A stretch of 64,000 bases of DNA from Lentisphaera araneosa HTCC2155 (GTDB taxonomy: Bacteria > Verrucomicrobiota > Lentisphaeria > Lentisphaerales > Lentisphaeraceae). Below the pieces are notes generated by a model that did not search any database, was not told the origin of the DNA, and worked only from the letters and a program-made list of their open reading frames with translations. How positions within the stretch are numbered: the stretch's first letter is position 1; every line of letters begins with the position of its first letter. The translations under genes and the position numbers were made by a program. The stretch is taken from NCBI RefSeq assembly GCF_000170755.1, contig NZ_ABCK01000007.1, positions 186,001-250,000 of the forward strand, written 5' to 3'. This document shows positions 25,558 to 34,459 of the stretch, in pieces.

Positions 25558-25943
25558 TTGAGCCAAAGTGGTTAAGTGAACGCTTAGTTTTATACATTCA
25601 TCAAGAACAATTGCTTGAGCATGGTGGTTTACCTGGAATTCGTGATAAAGGGATGTTTCTATCAGCGTTAAATAAGGCTAAAAACCTTTTTTTGTACGAG
25701 ACTCCCACTATCCCGCAATTAGCAGCCGTTTATGCAATTGGTTTTTGTAAAAACCATCCATTTGTTGATGGGAATAAACGCGTTGCTTTAGTTCTCTGCG
25801 AATATTTTTTAGAGTCCAATAATTTTTACTTAAGCGCTAGTGATGAAGATGTCTATACGGTGTTTATGGAATTAGCCTCTAGCAAGATTTCAGACGACGT
25901 TTTTTCAGCATGGCTTAGCGAGAATACTCAAGAAATAAACTGA
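25554..25943 (+). CDS. doc: Doc (death-on-curing) Fic-fold toxin
   Basis: This 129-aa toxin carries the Doc/Fic motif HPFVDGNKRVAL, compared with HPFxDANKR in P1 Doc. That points to phosphorylation of EF-Tu by the Doc-type Fic fold. The N-terminal LYIHQEQLLEHGGLPGIRDKGMFLSAL is also typical of Doc. Here the partner is an AbrB-type rather than Phd-type antitoxin, an arrangement known in other genomes. It appears intact. Confidence 0.9.
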   Translation: MIEPKWLSERLVLYIHQEQLLEHGGLPGIRDKGMFLSALNKAKNLFLYETPTIPQLAAVYAIGFCKNHPFVDGNKRVALVLCEYFLESNNFYLSASDEDVYTVFMELASSKISDDVFSAWLSENTQEIN

Positions 25944-26080
25944 CGATCAAGAATTATGATTCTACCACTACAATTGTAGAATGAGCTTATTTAGTTGAAG
26001 ATCAGCGACTCAAATAGGATGGTTGAGTTAATTTTAGGGTTTTGCTTTATGCCTCTTCGCAGCATTTTCAGAGATTAGTA

Positions 26081-26108
26081 TTTCTCGCCGAGACGCCAAG
26101 ACGCGGAG
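26081..26108 (+). repeat. Short dispersed repeat (TCTCGCC...GACGCCAAGACGC)
   Basis: This 28-bp intergenic segment has a regular CG-centred period (GAGACGCCAAGACGCGGAG). It is related by eye to the starts of the repeats at 11477 and 13331, to the minus strand of 11619-11651, and to the CACGCAGAGCCGCGAAG segments near 56.7 and 60.5-60.9 kb. The surrounding 25944-26230 region has no gene. Confidence 0.55.
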
Positions 26109-26230
26109 TTTATCATCCTTTTTTGATCAAATGGTTCCAAGATGTTAAGTTGTCTAGAATTAGGGAAAAATTTCTGCCTATCAGGTGATTTTAGAGTGGA
26201 AAGTATTAATCAATTGTGTATGTCTTAATA

Positions 26231-26668
26231 TTATTTACCTAGTGAGTCGTCGGTTTTAGCTTCGAGTTTTTCCTCACGACGTTCTTCTTTATTTTCGAGC
26301 CAGCGTTCACGACGTTCTTCCTTAGTGAGGCGATCTCGGCCGTCTTTGTCTTTTATACCTGTTTGAGCAGTGGCCATTTTTTCTTGGCCAGTCATGTTTT
26401 TAGCTTCTTTAACAATTGTTTGCTTATCGGTTTTTTCGCAATTCTTTTCTTTCGTAGCTTTTTCGTTTGTCGTTTTTTCAGAGGACTTCTCTTTAGTAGT
26501 TTTTTCTTTGCTCGATTTTTCTTTCGAAGAAGATTTTTTGCTATTGGTCGATTTAGTGCTTACGCTCGATTTTTTACTGCTGCCACCCTTTTTGCCGCCG
26601 CCTTTTTTCCCGGCACTGAGGTTAAAAGTGAGTCCAAAAATAATCAGTAAGATAATAAATTTTTTCAT
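26231..26668 (-). CDS. Exported Lys/Ser/Glu-rich low-complexity protein
   Basis: This 145-aa protein has a clear signal peptide (MKKFIILLIIFGLTFNLSAG) followed by a GKKGGGKKGGSSKK start and a long run of SSKEKSSKEKTTKEKSSEKTT-like repeats, then a charged helix rich in Glu and Arg (RERWLENKEERREEKLEAK). I do not recognise a family. It is probably disordered and secreted or surface-bound. The signal peptide, the consistent bias and the lone position support a real gene. Confidence 0.65.
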   Translation of the reverse strand: MKKFIILLIIFGLTFNLSAGKKGGGKKGGSSKKSSVSTKSTNSKKSSSKEKSSKEKTTKEKSSEKTTNEKATKEKNCEKTDKQTIVKEAKNMTGQEKMATAQTGIKDKDGRDRLTKEERRERWLENKEERREEKLEAKTDDSLGK

Positions 26669-26949
26669 GTGTGAATCCCGTATTTTGTTTAATCTTACAA
26701 ACTAAATCGCAGCAAAGAAAGGCTTTCTTTCACGATACGGGAAAAAAAGTTCTCAGATGTCTCCTCTAATCGTTACGAGTTTATCCCAAGTCATCGATAA
26801 AAATTCTTAATTGAATAACAATGAATCACATAAGCCTTGCTTCTGTGAAGATTGTGAGAAAAAGAAGTGAAAAGCAATGATCAGCTTTTGCACATTGCCT
26901 TATTGAGTATGAGATTGAAATATTCAAACAAATTGCAGGAGAGCTGAGG

Positions 26950-28329
26950 ATGAGTCCGGAAGAGCAATGGAAAAATTATTTTCGCAAACTACGTCGCCAA
27001 GTTAATCTTGGGTGGTTTTTACAAAGTTTTGAGCCCTTATTTTTAGGGTGCCTCATAGTGCTTACGGCAATAAATGTTTTCGTGAGAACCTATCGTGCAG
27101 ACTTGCTGAGTGAATCACCTTTTTTAATTGAAGGAGCCTTACTGGGACTGTTGATTTTTTCATTGCTGTATAGTTATCAAAAAGCCCATAAAAAGTTTTT
27201 TCGAGAAGAAGAAATTATTGTTCGTTATGATGAGAAGTATCATTATAATTGTCGCCTTCTTAAAGCCTATCAAGGAGATCAATCTTGGCCTGAACTTCCC
27301 GATCGTTTACCGGGAAATTTCATTCTTGAATGGAAGCGTAATAGTTCTTTTTTCTTGTTTGGGCTTCTACTAGTAGTGGCCTTGTATTGGGTGCCATTAA
27401 AAGCGGAAGCTCTTCCCGTAAAAGTACAAAAGCCGATTGCGTGGACTGAGCTAGAACAGCGCTTGGAAGAAATGAGTGAAGATGACAGTCTGGACAAAAA
27501 GCAAGTAGATGAGTTTAAAAAGAAACTCGAAGAACTTCAAAAACAAGATAAAAAAGACTGGTTTTCGCAAAGTAACCTCGAGGCCTCCAATTCTCTATTA
27601 GACACACTAAATGCGGCACATGATGAACATGGCGATAAGATGGATGAAGCGGCTCAAATGCTTCAAGAGATGGAGGCACTCAAAGACTTAATGACGGAAA
27701 TGGATGCTGGAAATTTGGAGCTGAGTGATGAAATGCGACAGAAATTACAGGATAAATTGAAAGAAATAGATGCTGATTGGCAGAAAAACATGAGTCAGAT
27801 GGCGGCCCAGTTACTGAAGATGAGACCTGAGCTCATGGAAAAATTAAAAAAGCTTAAGCCGGGTGATTATGCAAGAAGCAATGGAGCCCTAGATGAGAAA
27901 GACCTAGAAGAGTGTTTAAAGCGTTTGGAGAAGCAGGGTAAGTGTAAAAAGTGTGGTGGCAAAGGATGTGAAAAGGGAGAAGGTGAGGGAGAAGGTCAAT
28001 GTGAAAACGGTGGATGTAGTGCAGGCCTTGCTCTTCTTAACGGCGGAGCTGGAGTCAGTCGTGGAGGAGGTCCCGGAGGAGAAATTTTTCGAGATAGAGA
28101 GTCTGATAAGCACAATACTGAAATTGAGCTTGTTCAAGGAGAGCAAAGTGCAATGGAAGGTTCAACTCTACTAGGAACAAGTAAAGCTGAGCACGAACTA
28201 GATAAAAATAAGTATAAATCTGGCCAGCTAAGTGATGGCACAAAGCATACGGGCCAAGGTGGTGAAGCCGTGTGGAAAGAACATTTATTACCAGAGGAAC
28301 AAAAACTGTTGAGGAGTATCAAACCATGA
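26950..28329 (+). CDS. Membrane-anchored coiled-coil protein heading the MoxR/VWA operon
   Basis: This 459-aa protein has helices at about 25-45, 60-77 and 135-155, then a long Glu/Lys-rich predicted coiled coil (about 170-310). A Cys/Gly cluster (CKKCGGKGCEKGEGEGEGQC ending in CENGGC) follows at about 336-360, before a Gly-rich tail. The coiled coil resembles the DUF4175-like or methanol-dehydrogenase-region membrane proteins near moxR genes, but no named family is certain. The CxxC-type cluster may bind zinc. It overlaps moxR by 4 bp and is likely the first gene of the operon; GAGAGCTGAGG upstream provides a ribosome site. Confidence 0.75.
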   Translation: MSPEEQWKNYFRKLRRQVNLGWFLQSFEPLFLGCLIVLTAINVFVRTYRADLLSESPFLIEGALLGLLIFSLLYSYQKAHKKFFREEEIIVRYDEKYHYNCRLLKAYQGDQSWPELPDRLPGNFILEWKRNSSFFLFGLLLVVALYWVPLKAEALPVKVQKPIAWTELEQRLEEMSEDDSLDKKQVDEFKKKLEELQKQDKKDWFSQSNLEASNSLLDTLNAAHDEHGDKMDEAAQMLQEMEALKDLMTEMDAGNLELSDEMRQKLQDKLKEIDADWQKNMSQMAAQLLKMRPELMEKLKKLKPGDYARSNGALDEKDLEECLKRLEKQGKCKKCGGKGCEKGEGEGEGQCENGGCSAGLALLNGGAGVSRGGGPGGEIFRDRESDKHNTEIELVQGEQSAMEGSTLLGTSKAEHELDKNKYKSGQLSDGTKHTGQGGEAVWKEHLLPEEQKLLRSIKP

Positions 28330-29339
28330 GTGAATTTTTAAAGAGTGAAGAAGCTGCATATGTTGCGGAGACCGCAAATAAATTAAAGACTTGTTTGAAT
28401 CAGGTTTTATTTGGTCAAGAAGAGTTGGTGGACTTGGTGTGTACGGGGCTCTTTGCAAGAGGCCACCTATTATTAGAGGGCTTGCCGGGCTTGGGTAAAA
28501 CGGAACTCATTAAAGGTTTGTCGAAGGCCTTGGGCTTAGATTTTAAACGTATTCAGTTTACTCCGGACTTATTGCCTGGGGACATTAGTGGGAACCCACT
28601 GATTCAGGAAAGAGATGGGGAAAAAGAATTTGTCTTTCAAGCAGGACCTATTTTCGGAAATTTGATTCTTGCGGATGAGATTAACCGAGCGTCACCTAAA
28701 ACGCAATCAGCGATGTTGGAGGCTATGCAAGAAAAGAGTGTCACTGTAGCGGGGCAGAGTCATGAGCTGCCCGATCCCTTTTTTGTTTTGGCGACTCAGA
28801 ATCCAATTGAACTTGAAGGGACTTACGCTTTGCCAGAGGCTCAGCTTGACCGGTTTTTGTTTAAATTGGATGTCCATCATGCACCGGCGGATGTTCTAGA
28901 ACGCATTGTCTTATCTCGTGAGCTTGGAGAAAGCCCCAAAGTTGAGCAAGTATTAAGTCGTGATGAACTACAAAAGATGATTTCCTTGGTGAAAAAAGTT
29001 CATATTCCTCAACAGGTGGCGCAAATGATTGCCCAGTTGGTTAATTCGACTCAAGCAGGACAGTCGGAGCTCAGTGAACACATTAAGTTTGGCGCCGGAC
29101 CAAGAGCGGCGATAGCCCTCGCAGCGGCGTGTAAAGCAAGGGCCTTGATTCAGGGACGGGTTCATACTGGTTTCGAAGATGTACGCGATTTAGCTTTGCC
29201 GGTCTTGAGGCATAGAATTATCCTGGATTATCGGGCTAGAATTGCGGGTCAGACTTCAGATTCAATTGTCAAAGGGCTTTTGGCGGAGCTCAAAATTATA
29301 GATAAGCCAGTACCGGCAACAGTGAAGGAAGAAAGTTAA
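28326..29339 (+). CDS. MoxR-family AAA+ ATPase
   Basis: The start is set at the ATG at 28326, which overlaps the previous stop as ATGA; an upstream in-frame start is less plausible. The 337-aa ATPase shows Walker A GLPGLGKTELIKGL, FTPDLLPGDISGNPL, Walker B LILADEINRASPKTQSAMLEAMQE and the sensor segment VLATQNPIELEGTYALPEAQLDRF, all characteristic of MoxR. MoxR proteins act as chaperones with VWA/DUF58 partners in envelope maturation and stress tolerance; those partners follow in this operon. Confidence 0.95.
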   Translation: MSEFLKSEEAAYVAETANKLKTCLNQVLFGQEELVDLVCTGLFARGHLLLEGLPGLGKTELIKGLSKALGLDFKRIQFTPDLLPGDISGNPLIQERDGEKEFVFQAGPIFGNLILADEINRASPKTQSAMLEAMQEKSVTVAGQSHELPDPFFVLATQNPIELEGTYALPEAQLDRFLFKLDVHHAPADVLERIVLSRELGESPKVEQVLSRDELQKMISLVKKVHIPQQVAQMIAQLVNSTQAGQSELSEHIKFGAGPRAAIALAAACKARALIQGRVHTGFEDVRDLALPVLRHRIILDYRARIAGQTSDSIVKGLLAELKIIDKPVPATVKEES

Positions 29340-31009
29340 TGCGTTTTTTAGTCCTTTTCTTTTGTCTAAGCTCTTATGTCTTTGGTCAGGGCTTTCAGAC
29401 CTATAGCACTGAAATAGGATCGGGAATACAAATTTCTTATCGAACACTTTTTCAATCCGCCTCATTAGATCGTCCTGGGGCGCGTGTCCCGATGCAAGTT
29501 AAGATCAGTAATAAGACGGATGAAACACTTAGTTGGGGTTTTAAAGCTTATGATGGGTGGGGGAATATTGCGGACTCTGAGTTCAATACGAGTTTTACTG
29601 TAGAGTCTAATGCCGTACGAACTTTCACTTTAAATCTCCCTTATAATAACATGGATGACTACCATACATTTTACTCGCCATCCTTTAAAATTAGTGGTCC
29701 GGGGGTTGATGTTTTTTCTAATATTCGACCTTTTGGTGAGCAAATGACGTCGGGTAAAATGTGTACTCAGAAGGCCTATAAAAAAATTCAATTATATTCA
29801 GAAAAAGAACGCAAAGGAAAAAAGAGCCAGTCATCTGGATCAAGAGCTTATATGCTCGATTACGAGTATACGTATTTTGAGATTCAGAATTTGAGCGTTA
29901 ATTGGCAATCTTACTCAGGTATAAGTGAAATTATGATGACTGCCGCAGAATTTCAGTCGCTGCAGGAAGAAATAAAATCAGCTTTGCGGGATTGGGTAGT
30001 GAGTGGTGGTTTTTTGATTTTGGTTGACCCGGCCAACGACTTAGCTCGTATCAAATCTCAGAGCTATTTTCATAAGCAAGAAACTCCAGGCTTAGGAGCG
30101 GTACGCTTTTTGGATAAGGGGAAAAGACCGGACTCCTTGAAAAGTGGGAAGCGTCGATTGGCAGAGAATTTTTTTAATTTAGAAAAAAAGAATTTTGTCA
30201 AAGAGATTTCAGAGCCGAAGGCAAGTTTTATTTTTTTCACCATCCTACTTATTGTGTTTCTCGTTTTACTTATTCCGGTCAATTTCCTTGTCTTTACCAA
30301 GAAGAATCGTTTAAAGCTTTTGGTGACGACCCCCTTGATTTCTCTGGGAGCGAGTATTGTCTTTTTCATTGTTATCATATTGAGCGATGGATTTGGAGGC
30401 ACGGGTGTAAAAAGTACTTTGTTATACTTATGTCCAGAGTTGAAGCGATGCAGTATTTATCAGTCACAGGTTTCTAGAACGGGTATTATGACTAGCAAAA
30501 ATTTTGATATTCAGAACGATTTACTTATCGATGCTTATTCACTGACTCGTGAACGCTGGGATGATAGTAGTTACCCAATGAAAGCAAAAATAGTTTTTAA
30601 TGACACAAGTGTTGGCGGAGATCTTTTCAATAGCCGAACGAGACGCTTTGTAGATATACGGCATGTCAAATCTACACAGGCCGCAGTGGAACTCATAGCT
30701 GGTGATAAGATCCAATTACGTTCTTCGTTTCAGTCAACCATCAAAAAAATCTACGTCAAAAATGCGGATAATAAAATCTGGATGGCTGAGAATCTAGTCC
30801 CTGGAGAAGCGGTGACGGCTAAAGAAATCAGTGTCATTGATGATAGTGAAGTTATAGAGAAATTACAGAGTTTGATGAAAAATGAGTCCTTCGGCTTTCT
30901 TGCCGTCCTTAGTGAAGCAGGCGAATTTGATATACCGACGCATAATTCAATTGATTGGCAGGAACACAGGGTCTATGCCGCTGGGATCCTAAAGGAGGTG
31001 ACGCAATGA
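29339..31009 (+). CDS. Exported membrane protein of the MoxR operon
   Basis: This 556-aa protein has a signal peptide (MRFLVLFFCLSSYVFG) and an extracytoplasmic beta-rich domain with several aromatic strands. A conserved-looking ALRDWVVSGGFLILVDP segment near residue 210 resembles the GATase-like domains of VWA-operon proteins. Two helices follow (about 297-317 and 330-352), then a second soluble domain. I do not recognise a named family. Start and previous stop share one base (TAATG), and it overlaps the ABC ATPase gene by 4 bp, so its product probably works with the exporter and MoxR complex. Confidence 0.7.
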   Translation: MRFLVLFFCLSSYVFGQGFQTYSTEIGSGIQISYRTLFQSASLDRPGARVPMQVKISNKTDETLSWGFKAYDGWGNIADSEFNTSFTVESNAVRTFTLNLPYNNMDDYHTFYSPSFKISGPGVDVFSNIRPFGEQMTSGKMCTQKAYKKIQLYSEKERKGKKSQSSGSRAYMLDYEYTYFEIQNLSVNWQSYSGISEIMMTAAEFQSLQEEIKSALRDWVVSGGFLILVDPANDLARIKSQSYFHKQETPGLGAVRFLDKGKRPDSLKSGKRRLAENFFNLEKKNFVKEISEPKASFIFFTILLIVFLVLLIPVNFLVFTKKNRLKLLVTTPLISLGASIVFFIVIILSDGFGGTGVKSTLLYLCPELKRCSIYQSQVSRTGIMTSKNFDIQNDLLIDAYSLTRERWDDSSYPMKAKIVFNDTSVGGDLFNSRTRRFVDIRHVKSTQAAVELIAGDKIQLRSSFQSTIKKIYVKNADNKIWMAENLVPGEAVTAKEISVIDDSEVIEKLQSLMKNESFGFLAVLSEAGEFDIPTHNSIDWQEHRVYAAGILKEVTQ

Positions 31010-31965
31010 GTCAAGTGATGATTTCTGTGCGAGGTCTCAAGCGAAGCTTTGGGAAATTGGAAGCAGTCAAAGATGTATCGTTCGATATTCAGCGCGGACA
31101 AGTCGTGGGGTTTATTGGTGCGAATGGTGCAGGGAAGACGACGACCATGCGTATGATTGCCACCCTTGAGACTCCTGATGCTGGAGAGGTACATATATGC
31201 GGGGAAGATGCCATAGATGATCCCAATGCCGTTCGATCTAAGATTGGTTGGGTGCCTGATGAATTTGGGCGCTATCAAAATATGACAATTTATGAGTACC
31301 TAGATTTTTTTGCTAGAGCTTTTGATTATCGGGATCAAGAAAGGCTTAACCGCATTCAGGAAGTGATGGATTTTACTGGAGTGACGGATCTGAAAGATCG
31401 TTTTATTGATAAGCTCTCCAAAGGGCAGGGGCAGCGAGTATGCCTAGGGCGAGCCTTATTGCATGACCCAGAAGTCTTACTCATGGATGAGCCTGCTGCG
31501 GGTTTGGATCCTAAAGCCCGAATGGAGCTTAAGAGCCTTATCCGAATTTTAGCGGAAGAGGGGAAAACGATTTTCATTTCTTCACATATTTTATCGGAGC
31601 TCTCCGAGATATGCGATACAATGATTTTTTTGGAGCAAGGTCAGGTCTTGCATCATGGGGGAGCCGAAGAACTGAAGCGAGGAGCCAAGGAGGGAGTTTG
31701 CATCAAAGTGAAGGTTTTAAATGATTCTAAGGTACTGGAGGAATGGGTTGAAATGAACCCGGGTGTCCGCCTCTTAGATTTAAATAACAAGGGGGGGCGG
31801 CTCATTTTTGATGAAGGTTCAGATGAACTTGTTGCTGAGACATTAAAACGAATGATCAATGAAGGACTTCAGGTCATAGAATTTAACCGAGAGGAAAAAA
31901 CACTTGAATCAGCCTTTGTGGACTTGCTGAATCAAGCTGAAGATAAGGAGCTGTTGACACCATGA
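31006..31965 (+). CDS. ABC-2 type exporter ATPase
   Basis: This 319-aa ATPase starts at the ATG at 31006, preceded by AAGGAGG and overlapping the previous stop. Walker A is GANGAGKTTTMRM, signature LSKGQGQRVCLGRALLHDP, Walker B VLLMDEPAAGLDPKA, with His switch ISSHILSELSEIC. Such ATPases (CcmA/NatA type) pair with ABC-2 permeases, here encoded next. ABC exporters of this kind are often found in MoxR/DUF58 or gliding-type operons; the cargo is unknown. The C-terminal 90 residues form the usual extra domain of exporter ATPases. Confidence 0.92.
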   Translation: MSQVMISVRGLKRSFGKLEAVKDVSFDIQRGQVVGFIGANGAGKTTTMRMIATLETPDAGEVHICGEDAIDDPNAVRSKIGWVPDEFGRYQNMTIYEYLDFFARAFDYRDQERLNRIQEVMDFTGVTDLKDRFIDKLSKGQGQRVCLGRALLHDPEVLLMDEPAAGLDPKARMELKSLIRILAEEGKTIFISSHILSELSEICDTMIFLEQGQVLHHGGAEELKRGAKEGVCIKVKVLNDSKVLEEWVEMNPGVRLLDLNNKGGRLIFDEGSDELVAETLKRMINEGLQVIEFNREEKTLESAFVDLLNQAEDKELLTP

Positions 31966-33584
31966 TAAGAGAGATGATCAAAAACCCTAATCCCATCTTG
32001 TATAAGGAACTAGTCCAAGGCATGAGGGCAAAAGCCTTTATTGGTATTTTTATTATCACACAAATTGTTATGGTTGTAGCAACGATGGCAATTGTAGGCT
32101 CCGAAGGAGGTTCTTCTAATCGCAGTGAAGAGTTTACGGCTATTTTCTGGGGAGCCATTGCGATTCCCTTTGTTATTTTTCAACCCCTACTGGCGATCGA
32201 AAGTATTAACTCAGAAGTTAAGCTAAAAACCCTTGAGATGCTTTACCTAAGCCGTTTGTCCGCAAGGCGGATTATTTTGGGCAAGTTCTATTCCCACATG
32301 TTACAGACCTTAATGATTGCGTGTACTATTTTACCCTATGTTGTTCTGCGTTATTTTGCCGGTGGTGTCAACCTCTTGATTGAGTGTAGTACTTTTGTAT
32401 CCATCGTTTTAATTTCGGCCTTGGGAACTGCTTTGAGTGTAAGTACCAGTGCTTTCTCCGTTCGAAATCCTCGGTCTCATCGAGCTCGTATTTTAATACT
32501 GTTTATTGTCTTTGTCTTTGGTTCTACTACTGGCTTGGGAGGCTTTACCGCTTTCATGCGTTTTGGAGGAGGAGGGGGAGTCAATTGGATGGATTTTGCG
32601 ACATTTATTCTAATGATGCCCTTTGTAATTTATCAGGTGCTTTCTCTTGGTATGAGCCAAGTGGCACCAAACTCCGAGAATAATTTATTTTTAAAGAGGA
32701 TGAACTGTTTTGCGGTTTTATTGATTTATCTTATCTGCAGATACTTTTGTGATAGCGTATTACCACTGTTTCCCGTAATGTTTTGCTTTTTAATGTCGGC
32801 TCTTGAGGGCGTGTTTAGCGGCGATGCCAATTTTCGTAGTAGCTATGTACCTGTTAAAAAATATTCTCGTATAGGACTTTTGGTGGCACCCAATCGTTAT
32901 GCCTACTTTAATTGGTTTAATTTTGCGGTGTTGATTTCAGTTTTATTGATGATTCTTGAAATTGCTAATGATGATCTTGGCGGCAGAGAGAAAGGCATGC
33001 TCATTGTTGTGCCTTTGATAGTGACCTTGTGTTATCTTGTGCAGCTACAGCTCGCGCAAAAAGAAGTTTGTTCTAGAGTCAACAATTTTTTTGTCATTGG
33101 TTTCGTACCTTTCTTACTCTTTTTGGGGATAGCTTTCAATGATTCCTTGGATAATGTTTTACACAATGATGCCTATGAAATTTTTACCATTTGCTATATT
33201 TTTTATGCCAATATTATGATCTCCTATGGTTTAGCGATACAAATTTCTCGCTGGAAAAAAGAGAAGCTCAATACAATACATGTCGTGATGGCTACCGCAG
33301 GCTTAGTTATAGTAGGAACTATAACGATGATTTTAAAATCGGTGCTTATCCGTCGTTGGGAAGATTTTCCTGCGCTCTTTCCAATTGAACTCTTCCCGGT
33401 CATGTTGGATAATAAGGGCGTGGAAGGTATGGCACTGGCTTCGATAATACATTTACAGTTATTCTTAAGTCTTTTGGCTTTGCATTTTATGTCTTCTGAA
33501 TCAGCCCAGAAATTCTTTCAATTGAGTGCTAAAAAGAAAGAATCGAATCAAGAGAACGATCAAGTCCTTGTCGAAGAAGCTTAA
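31962..33584 (+). CDS. ABC-2 type permease
   Basis: This 540-aa protein has about twelve hydrophobic segments and no large soluble domain except a Glu-rich tail (SAKKKESNQENDQVLVEEA). The N-terminal NPILYKELVQGMRAKAF is the typical opening of ABC-2 permease proteins, followed by a helix and the segment LEMLYLSRLSARRIILGKFYSHML that likely couples to the ATPase. It overlaps the ATPase gene by 4 bp and shares one base with the DUF58 gene downstream. It forms the membrane part of the exporter. Confidence 0.85.
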   Translation: MIREMIKNPNPILYKELVQGMRAKAFIGIFIITQIVMVVATMAIVGSEGGSSNRSEEFTAIFWGAIAIPFVIFQPLLAIESINSEVKLKTLEMLYLSRLSARRIILGKFYSHMLQTLMIACTILPYVVLRYFAGGVNLLIECSTFVSIVLISALGTALSVSTSAFSVRNPRSHRARILILFIVFVFGSTTGLGGFTAFMRFGGGGGVNWMDFATFILMMPFVIYQVLSLGMSQVAPNSENNLFLKRMNCFAVLLIYLICRYFCDSVLPLFPVMFCFLMSALEGVFSGDANFRSSYVPVKKYSRIGLLVAPNRYAYFNWFNFAVLISVLLMILEIANDDLGGREKGMLIVVPLIVTLCYLVQLQLAQKEVCSRVNNFFVIGFVPFLLFLGIAFNDSLDNVLHNDAYEIFTICYIFYANIMISYGLAIQISRWKKEKLNTIHVVMATAGLVIVGTITMILKSVLIRRWEDFPALFPIELFPVMLDNKGVEGMALASIIHLQLFLSLLALHFMSSESAQKFFQLSAKKKESNQENDQVLVEEA

Positions 33585-34459
33585 TGATTTACCCAATGAA
33601 AGAGAATCTCGCTGCCATAGCTGAGGCGGCGCATGTTTTAAGCGAACGCTTTAGTTTGCCTTTTAAAAAGCGGAATTGGAGTGGGCAAGGTGGCAATATG
33701 CGGGGGAAGTCAGCAGGTAACTCGATAGACTTTCGCGAACACCGCGAATATCAATTTGGGGATGATCCGAGGCATATTAACTGGCAGGCTTATGCACGAA
33801 GTGGTGATTATATCATTAAGCTGTATGAAGAGGAAGTTAGCCCTGTAGTGGATATACTGATAGATCTTTCTAATTCAATGATTCTTAGCGCGGATAAATT
33901 ATTTCTAAGTCAATTGTTATTGGGTTTTGCGATGAAAAGCTGTGAGAAACATGGTGCATCGTATAAAGTGTGGGGCTTGCAGGGTGATCAAACTAGAATG
34001 TATAGCAGGGAGGAATGTGAATCCGGAATGCTTCCATTTGAGGGGCAGAGCCCCAACTTAAGTGATTCCTTGGAGAAAGTAGAATTGCGCCGCGGTTCCC
34101 TCACGCTCCTCATTTCTGATCTTCTTTATCCCCAGGATCCCATAGAAGTGTTCAAGTCACTCCAACGAGGTGGCAACCGTCTCTTGATTTATGCTCCCGG
34201 AGATCTAGAAGAATTTGCTCCGGATTGGAATGGGGATATTGACTTTATTGATGTAGAGCAAGGTGGCCTAAAACCCGCATTTATCGATGAAGAATGCCTC
34301 CAAGATTATCATAGAGCTTATGAGCAGCATTTTCAGCTTTGGCGTGAAATGAGCCGAAAAAATGCAGCCGGAATGGAGTGCTTTTTGAGCAACACGAGTT
34401 TAAGTCGGCAATTCGAAGGTCAGCCTTTGGCTAATGCATCTGTGGAGCTTTGTGTATGA
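33584..34459 (+). CDS. DUF58 domain protein
   Basis: This 291-aa protein carries the DUF58 core, with GSAGNSIDFREHREY-like pattern (KSAGNSIDFREHREYQFGDDPRHINWQAYARSGDYIIKLYEEE), which is diagnostic. It is followed by a VWA-like fold opening VDILIDLSNSM, with Asp-x-Ser-x-Ser as in a metal-binding MIDAS. DUF58 proteins are partners of MoxR ATPases. It starts at the ATG at 33584, where the upstream stop and this start share one base, and overlaps the next gene by 4 bp. Confidence 0.93.
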   Translation: MIYPMKENLAAIAEAAHVLSERFSLPFKKRNWSGQGGNMRGKSAGNSIDFREHREYQFGDDPRHINWQAYARSGDYIIKLYEEEVSPVVDILIDLSNSMILSADKLFLSQLLLGFAMKSCEKHGASYKVWGLQGDQTRMYSREECESGMLPFEGQSPNLSDSLEKVELRRGSLTLLISDLLYPQDPIEVFKSLQRGGNRLLIYAPGDLEEFAPDWNGDIDFIDVEQGGLKPAFIDEECLQDYHRAYEQHFQLWREMSRKNAAGMECFLSNTSLSRQFEGQPLANASVELCV

